NCBI GenBank assembly: GCA_017539645.1
Contig: JAFYCM010000029.1
Location: 1-47,308 of the forward strand
Direction of reading: 5' to 3'
DNA from: Bacteroidales bacterium
Lineage (GTDB): Bacteria > Bacteroidota > Bacteroidia > Bacteroidales > Marinilabiliaceae
Length of the DNA: 47,308 bases
Positions 42,423-47,308 of this stretch are shown in pieces. Under the pieces are notes generated by a model that did not search any database, had not been told where the DNA came from, and saw nothing but the letters and a program-made list of their open reading frames with translations. Numbering within the stretch: the stretch's first letter is position 1; every line of letters begins with the position of its first letter. The position numbers and the translations under genes were made by a program.

Positions 42423-43459
42423 GGATGTTGATTGCTGTTGTCTATTTGTTTTTGTGTAGATAGCAAGCCGCAAGCTGCCTGAATATCCTGCCCACGCGAA
42501 CGCCTAATGGTAGCTACGAAGCCTCGGCGGTTGAGTAGGTCGCGGAAGCGTTCCATTGCTTGCTGCGAACTGCCTTTCAAGGTAGAATTTGGAAAACTGT
42601 TGAAGTGTATCAAGTTGACGCGGCAATTCATGCCAGCCAACAAGCGAGTTATCTCGTCTACGTGGCGCGGAGTGTCGTTCCAACCACTGAACATGGTATA
42701 TTCAAACGTAAGTCGGCGCTGACCAGTCCAATCGTAGCCGCGGAGTATTTCTACCGTTTTGGCTATTGGGAACGCCTTTTGCGCCGGCATCATCTCTTCG
42801 CGTTCGAGCGGATTAGCGTTGTGCATACTTACGGCAATATGTACGTCGGTGCTATCGAGCACGCGCTTCAGTTGCGATGTCACGCCGATGGTCGAAAGCG
42901 TTATGCGACGCGGACTCCAGCCGTAGCCCCAAGGCGCTGTAAGTATCTCTATGGCACGCATCACCTCATCGATATTGTCGAGCGGTTCGCCCATACCCAT
43001 AAACACCATATTGGTCATCTGTTCGCGCTCGTCGATTGACGCCAACTGATTGAGAATTTCGTTTGCAGTAAGATTTGCCTGAAAACCTTGCTTACCAGTC
43101 ATGCAGAACTGGCAATTCATTTTACAGCCCACTTGCGACGACACGCAGAGTGTATGTCGGTCTTCATCAGGTATATAGGCGGTCTCTATAAAACCTTTCG
43201 ATGCTGCAAATAAATATTTCTTAGTGCCATCAGCCGAGGTAGCAACTTCGAGCGGCTCACGGCGACCAACCTCATAGTTTTCGGCAAGTTTTGCGCGGTT
43301 ATTCTTAGCGAGGTTAGTCATCTCATCGATAGACGCAACGTTTTTTGCATAGAGCCAATCGGCCATCTGCTTGGCGGCAAAACGCGGCAGACCATTCTGC
43401 GCAGCCACATCTGTCAGTTGCGCGAGCGTAAGACCGAAAAGTGCTGATTTATTGCTCAT
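42419..43459 (-). CDS. rlmN: Dual-specificity 23S rRNA (A2503) / tRNA (A37) methyltransferase
   Basis: A 346-residue radical SAM enzyme that methylates C2 of A2503 in 23S rRNA and of A37 in some tRNAs. The [4Fe-4S] motif C-x3-C-x2-C is C112, C116, C119 (VGCKMNCQFCMTGKQG). The second catalytic cysteine, Cys330, lies in the C-terminal ACGLLSTQ. GMGEPLDNIDEV and RITLSTIGVTSQLKRV are family signatures. No Cfr-type features stand out, so rlmN is preferred over a resistance-type Cfr. Overlaps both neighbours by four bases (ATGA), the middle of a three-gene coupled operon. Confidence 0.95.
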   Translation of the reverse strand: MSNKSALFGLTLAQLTDVAAQNGLPRFAAKQMADWLYAKNVASIDEMTNLAKNNRAKLAENYEVGRREPLEVATSADGTKKYLFAASKGFIETAYIPDEDRHTLCVSSQVGCKMNCQFCMTGKQGFQANLTANEILNQLASIDEREQMTNMVFMGMGEPLDNIDEVMRAIEILTAPWGYGWSPRRITLSTIGVTSQLKRVLDSTDVHIAVSMHNANPLEREEMMPAQKAFPIAKTVEILRGYDWTGQRRLTFEYTMFSGWNDTPRHVDEITRLLAGMNCRVNLIHFNSFPNSTLKGSSQQAMERFRDLLNRRGFVATIRRSRGQDIQAACGLLSTQKQIDNSNQHP

Positions 43460-44310
43460 TGCAGTAATGTTATGCCGTCATTATCTATACTTATGACGCC
43501 CTGTTTGTAGAGCGTGCCGATAGTCATTTTGAATGCCTTTTTGCTACAACCGAAAGCGAATTTTATGGTTTCGGGGTCGGTTTTATCGCCCACACGCATA
43601 CGTCCGCCATTCTCTTGCAAACGGCGAATAATCACCTGCTTCAGGTCGCCAACTTTGTCGTAACCAAGCGGCGTGAGAGTGAGGTCGATTTTATCGTCGT
43701 CGCGCACTTTGAGTATGTATGCCTTGAGCTGCTGACCGATGCGCAGTTTCTGCCCAACTTCGGAGGCGTAAATCATACCAGTGTGCATATTATTAATTAT
43801 GGCGCGATAGCCAAGCGGAGTACGTTGTGCCACAAGCGCTTGCACGGCCGTACCTTTTTCGTATTTAGGTAAAAGATTGTCGAGAAAACTGCCGTAGCGT
43901 TCGGTAGCCACCATGCGTTTGCTTCGAGCATCGTAGTATATATATACAACGTAGCTCTTACCCTCCTCCATACGCGTAAGTTGCTCAGAATAAGGCACGA
44001 GCAAATCCTTAGCCAAGCCCCAATCGAGAAACGCGCCAAAACGCGAAACGGACTTCACGGCAAGGTAGGCAAACTCGCCAGCCATAGCGTAAGGCTTCTC
44101 GGTGGTAGCCACTGGGCGGTCTTCGGAATCGATATAGACAAAAGCATCAACGAGGTCGCCTTCGCGCACGCCATCGGACACGTAGCGTTTCGGCATAAGT
44201 ATGTCGCCAGCATCGCCGCCATCGAGATACACACCGAAATCTACCAATCGCATCACTTTCAACGTATTGACGCGACCAAACTCAATTTTCTGATTAGTAA
44301 GGTTTTTCAT
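43456..44310 (-). CDS. CvfB-like S1 RNA-binding protein
   Basis: A 284-residue protein with tandem S1-type OB folds (FGRVNTLKVMRLVDFGVYLDGG at the start, VKSVSRFGAFLDWGLAKDLLVP, and a third at about 145-205) and a C-terminal winged-helix domain (RLQENGGRMRVGDKTDPETI, ending VISIDNDGITLLQ). This is the CvfB/YitL architecture. In Firmicutes CvfB is an RNA-binding regulator of virulence genes; in Bacteroidales its role is unproven. ATG 44310 begins the first conserved segment, so the 24 upstream codons are rejected. Its stop overlaps the rlmN start by four bases. Confidence 0.88.
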   Translation of the reverse strand: MKNLTNQKIEFGRVNTLKVMRLVDFGVYLDGGDAGDILMPKRYVSDGVREGDLVDAFVYIDSEDRPVATTEKPYAMAGEFAYLAVKSVSRFGAFLDWGLAKDLLVPYSEQLTRMEEGKSYVVYIYYDARSKRMVATERYGSFLDNLLPKYEKGTAVQALVAQRTPLGYRAIINNMHTGMIYASEVGQKLRIGQQLKAYILKVRDDDKIDLTLTPLGYDKVGDLKQVIIRRLQENGGRMRVGDKTDPETIKFAFGCSKKAFKMTIGTLYKQGVISIDNDGITLLQ

Positions 44311-44321
44311 AATTAGAGCGA

Positions 44322-44329
44322 CAAATTTA
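44322..44329 (-). promoter_or_regulatory. Candidate -7 element for the cvfB-rlmN operon
   Basis: Reads TAAATTTG on the minus strand (perfect TAnnTTTG), but only 12 bases before the ATG, which would give a very short leader. Confidence 0.35.
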
Positions 44330-44484
44330 GCAATTCGGCACGCATTTATATAGACAAAACTTTTTTCAGACGTTTCTTGCACAATATTTATATATACGTA
44401 TGTATCAACATATTAGCAGTATACATACATAAGCGCGACAATATTTATACAATTATTAACACTCGTTTTACTGACATGTTAGTA

Positions 44485-44515
44485 TTGACACGCGCCAAAG
44501 TTTGCCGTTATTTTG
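44485..44515 (+). promoter_or_regulatory. Candidate promoter of the TonB receptor at 44552
   Basis: TTG (44485-44487) is followed 21 bases later by TATTTTG (44509-44515), one base short of TAnnTTTG, 37 bases upstream of the ATG. An inverted repeat, GTATGTAT (44398-44405) with ATACATAC (44421-44428), lies further upstream. Confidence 0.4.
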
Positions 44516-44551
44516 CAAGCCAGAAAAGAATGAATTAGAGAAAATCCACAA

Positions 44552-46819
44552 ATGAAATCTTTACCCCTCTTTCTTGCTGCGATGGCAGCAACGACGGCTA
44601 TCAACGGCGAAACGAAGATATTCAAAGACAGCCTGCAAGTGACTGTTGGCGAAGTAAAAATCTACGCATCGGCCAAAGACGACCACACGATGGGTGCATT
44701 CGCCGTGGCGCAATCGGAAATAAAACTTAGCGGCAACGCGTCGGAGCCTGCCACGCTCAACCAGATAACCGCCACTATTCCTAACCTCAATATGCCGGAT
44801 TATGGCTCAAGTCTCACTTCTGCAATATACATACGCGGCATCGGTTCGCGCATAAATACGCCAGCTGTCGGTCTATACGTCGACGACGTGCCCATTATCG
44901 ACAAGACTGGATTTTCGTTCAACTTCGTAGATGTAGCGAAAATTGGCGTGATGCGCGGCCCGCAAAGCACTGTCTATGGTCGCAATGCGATGGGCGGCGT
45001 GGTAAATATTCAGACGATGAACCCGTTTACCAACTCAGGCACTACGCTCCGTCTCGATGGCATAAAAGAGAGCAAAGATTTTTCCGCATACGTATCTCAT
45101 AGTCACAAGATTAACAGCACCGCTGCTTTCTCAGTTGCAGGTTTCTACAATACACGCGACGGTTTCTATCGCAACCAGAATCTGGGCAATAGCGTAGATG
45201 ATCGCAAAATGGGCGGAGGCCGCGTACGTACTATATTTATGCCTAAGGACAACTTGCTCGTAGACGTCTCTGCCAACTTTCAGCACACCAACGAGGGCGG
45301 CTATGCTTACGAATATCGCGGTGCAACAACCGACAAAGTAGCTGACCCAGTGGCTATTGGCGCTATAAGTTCTAACAAAAAACCTACATACTGGCGTTCG
45401 TTAGGCTTTGGCGGAATAAAAGCGCAATACGTTGGAAGTAAGAATATTATATCGTCCATCACAGGTTTCAACTTGATAAACGACAAGATGGACATCGACC
45501 AAGATTTCTTGCCTACCGACACGTTTGAGCTCTCGCAAGCACAACGTCAACGCACTGTGAGCGAGGAGATTATAATAAAATCATCGCGTGCGGGTCGTTG
45601 GCAATACACTAACGGACTATTTTTCTATTATCAATGGCTCAAGACGGCAAGCGAAGTACAATTCTTCGAAGGCGGCGTGCAGATGATAAACACATCGATG
45701 CAAGCTGCAATGGAGGCTGCCGGCTCGCCCGTACACGTTACGCTCACCGATGATGGAATGGATATTCCTGGCACATACAAAACGCCAGCGCTCGGCATAG
45801 CTCTCTACCACTGCTCTACTTTCGACATCAGCGATCGACTGACGGCGCAGGTTGGCGCACGCCTCGACTATGAACGCACGAAGATTGACTACAACACATG
45901 GTCGAGCGATGTGGAATACGTGATGGACTATTACGGACAAACTATACAAAATGCTTTGCCAGGCGCCGTGTACAAAGGCTCTACAGACAATAGCTACTTC
46001 AACTTTTTGCCTAAAATCTCGCTCACTTGGCACTCTCCCGCTGGCTATTCTATATACGCCAATGTAGCAAGCGGCTATCGCAGCGGCGGCTACAATGTGC
46101 AAATGTTTTCGGACATCGTCAGCGCCTCGTTTCGTCAGCATAATGCATCTATCACCGAAGAAGAGATCAACGACATAATTACGTATAAACCAGAGCATTG
46201 CATCAACTACGAGATTGGCAGCCACATTCGTCCGAACAGCCATTTAGCTATAGAAATTGCTGCATTCGTAGCCAACATCACCGACCAACAAGTTGCACAA
46301 TTTGTAGAGAGCGGTTTTGGGCGTCGCATTGTGAACGCGGGCAAAAGTCGTAGCATTGGCGCGGAGGTTTCATTTATGGCTAACGCGCTCGACAACAGGC
46401 TGATACTCGCGGCTAATTATGGCTTTACCGACGCACGTTTCACCGATTATATTACGTATGAAAATGGCGAAAACCTTTGCTACGACGACAATCGCGTACC
46501 TTTCATTCCGCAACATACCATTGGTTCAACTATCGATGGCGTAGTGGTTCGCAACAACGACCTCAACATAAATATTGGTCTATCGCTCAACGCATTAGGA
46601 GATATTTATTGGACAGAGGATAACCATTGTAAACAAGATACTTACGCGCAACTTGGTGCTCACGCTGATGTGAAATACAAATCGCTGAGCATAGGCATCT
46701 TTGGCCGCAACCTCAACGACGCCCAAGCCGATACGTTCTATTTTGAAAGTCTCAACCACAAATTTGCGCAATCGTGCAAGCCGCGCCACATAGGTATGAG
46801 CATTGGATATAAGTTTTAG
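44552..46819 (+). CDS. TonB-dependent receptor (plain plug-and-barrel type)
   Basis: A 755-residue outer membrane receptor. After a signal peptide (MKSLPLFLAAMAATTAINGE) comes a plug domain (about 40-155) with IYIRGIGSRINTPAVGLYVD and IGVMRGPQSTVYGRNAMGGV, then a barrel ending in IGMSIGYKF. It lacks the STN and carboxypeptidase-like domains of the receptor at 30947. The form is that of siderophore, vitamin or metal-complex receptors of proteobacterial style (the RGPQSTVYGRNAMGG plug is very close to those), with no SusD gene beside it. Substrate is unknown; no transport genes are adjacent. Confidence 0.93.
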   Translation: MKSLPLFLAAMAATTAINGETKIFKDSLQVTVGEVKIYASAKDDHTMGAFAVAQSEIKLSGNASEPATLNQITATIPNLNMPDYGSSLTSAIYIRGIGSRINTPAVGLYVDDVPIIDKTGFSFNFVDVAKIGVMRGPQSTVYGRNAMGGVVNIQTMNPFTNSGTTLRLDGIKESKDFSAYVSHSHKINSTAAFSVAGFYNTRDGFYRNQNLGNSVDDRKMGGGRVRTIFMPKDNLLVDVSANFQHTNEGGYAYEYRGATTDKVADPVAIGAISSNKKPTYWRSLGFGGIKAQYVGSKNIISSITGFNLINDKMDIDQDFLPTDTFELSQAQRQRTVSEEIIIKSSRAGRWQYTNGLFFYYQWLKTASEVQFFEGGVQMINTSMQAAMEAAGSPVHVTLTDDGMDIPGTYKTPALGIALYHCSTFDISDRLTAQVGARLDYERTKIDYNTWSSDVEYVMDYYGQTIQNALPGAVYKGSTDNSYFNFLPKISLTWHSPAGYSIYANVASGYRSGGYNVQMFSDIVSASFRQHNASITEEEINDIITYKPEHCINYEIGSHIRPNSHLAIEIAAFVANITDQQVAQFVESGFGRRIVNAGKSRSIGAEVSFMANALDNRLILAANYGFTDARFTDYITYENGENLCYDDNRVPFIPQHTIGSTIDGVVVRNNDLNINIGLSLNALGDIYWTEDNHCKQDTYAQLGAHADVKYKSLSIGIFGRNLNDAQADTFYFESLNHKFAQSCKPRHIGMSIGYKF

Positions 46820-46866
46820 GAATTGAGAATCAATCGCTAAACTTGTCTCTACGTCTATTTATAATC

Positions 46867-47217
46867 ATGAAGAACTTAGCATTAATATTATTAGCAATAA
46901 TATTTTCAATTCATGCTGTAGCTCAAGATTTTATTGTCGACAATCTGAAGTATAAGATAACCGACAACAAGAAGCATTACGTTTCTGTAGGTAGAGCAGA
47001 AGCCAAAAGCCAAGGCGACCTTACTATTCCTTCGATTGTAAAAAATAATGGCACTACCTACACAGTTACAAGCATTAGCGATTTTGCGTTCACTTATTGT
47101 GATGGTCTGCAATCTGTCTCCATTCCTAACACAGTTGTAAGTATTGGTAATTTTGCATTCAATTATAGTGATTTCAACAAATTCTGTATTATGTATTTCT
47201 GGCAAATCTATCACTAA
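46867..47217 (+). CDS. Short BspA-type leucine-rich repeat protein, probably truncated
   Basis: A 116-residue exported protein with signal peptide MKNLALILLAIIFSIHAVAQ, then LKYKITDNKKHYVSVGRAEA. One full BspA-like (LRR_5) repeat is seen (TVTSISDFAFTYCDGLQSVSIPNT) and the start of a second (VVSIGNFAFNY). It then leaves the repeat pattern (SDFNKFCIMYFWQIYH) and stops, whereas family members usually carry many repeats. A deletion or point change may have cut it, or it may be a short member. A strong stem-loop follows at 47246, which suggests that transcription ends here. Confidence 0.75.
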   Translation: MKNLALILLAIIFSIHAVAQDFIVDNLKYKITDNKKHYVSVGRAEAKSQGDLTIPSIVKNNGTTYTVTSISDFAFTYCDGLQSVSIPNTVVSIGNFAFNYSDFNKFCIMYFWQIYH

Positions 47218-47245
47218 TTATCTTTCAGCGACATGTTGTTGCTTC

Positions 47246-47286
47246 GCGTTCACTGAATCCTATCGGAATTCAGTGAACGCCTTTGT
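47246..47286 (+). terminator. Stem-loop after the BspA-type gene
   Basis: GCGTTCACTGAAT (47246-47258) and ATTCAGTGAACGC (47268-47280) form a perfect 13-bp stem with a 9-base loop; only CTTTGTG follows, so the T-run is weak. Confidence 0.7.
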
Positions 47287-47308
47287 GTGTCGTCAACTGA
47301 CGATATCA

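Noticed and set aside
42419-43459. Cfr-type resistance methyltransferase
   Set aside because: Length, motifs and housekeeping context fit RlmN; nothing points to Cfr.

Overview
The window comes from a Bacteroidales (Bacteroidota) chromosome. Promoter-like sites follow the TAnnTTTG (-7) pattern of that phylum. The gene content is also typical: glutamine synthetase type III, a FecR / SusC-like receptor / DUF4249 set, a DUF1987 (SiaC-like) protein, a NagB-PIG-L fusion, many lipoproteins, and RlmN, TilS and a CvfB-like S1 protein. I cannot name a genus. No phage, insertion sequence, integrase, rRNA or CRISPR array is visible.

Layout. 1-384 is the 3' end of a conserved protein. 434-5543 is an aromatic amino-acid operon (prephenate dehydratase, aminotransferase, DAHP synthase-chorismate mutase, prephenate dehydrogenase, then a coiled-coil lipoprotein). 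It sits behind a leader that looks like a complete transcription attenuator with a Phe/Tyr-rich leader peptide. 5657-10652 holds an NtrC-type regulator, an O-acyltransferase on the other strand, a small histidine kinase and a TolC-family protein. The tolC upstream region has a sigma-54-like site and a TGTAAA palindrome. 10821-13598 carries two NagB-family genes, one fused to a PIG-L deacetylase and lacking the catalytic His. 13719-16434 has a small membrane protein, tRNA-Leu, a lipase-like protein and a solo SiaC-like protein. 16490-18848 is glnN with a long leader. 18849-19559 is non-coding and holds a 42-bp tandem repeat array flanked by diverged direct repeats.

19560-22915 is a translationally coupled pair, GH89 alpha-N-acetylglucosaminidase and an HGSNAT-like acetyltransferase, resembling two consecutive steps of lysosomal heparan sulfate breakdown. 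23109-24865 has two unknown surface or membrane proteins. 24955-27222 is pnp, followed by a Sel1-repeat membrane protein and a secreted protein behind a palindromic operator candidate. 29761-34491 is a FecR / TonB receptor / DUF4249 operon with no ECF sigma gene. 34524-37175 is an amidase-like protein with an embedded golvesin domain, then tRNA-Arg and tRNA-Pro. 37564-44310 is a run of minus-strand housekeeping genes (unknown protein, tilS, aspS, lipoprotein, rlmN, cvfB-like). 44552-47280 is a second TonB receptor and a short BspA-type repeat protein.

The strongest regulatory observations are the Phe/Tyr attenuator at 434-613 and the sigma-54/enhancer arrangement at 9163-9275. All functional statements come from reading the sequence and recalling protein families; no database search was run.
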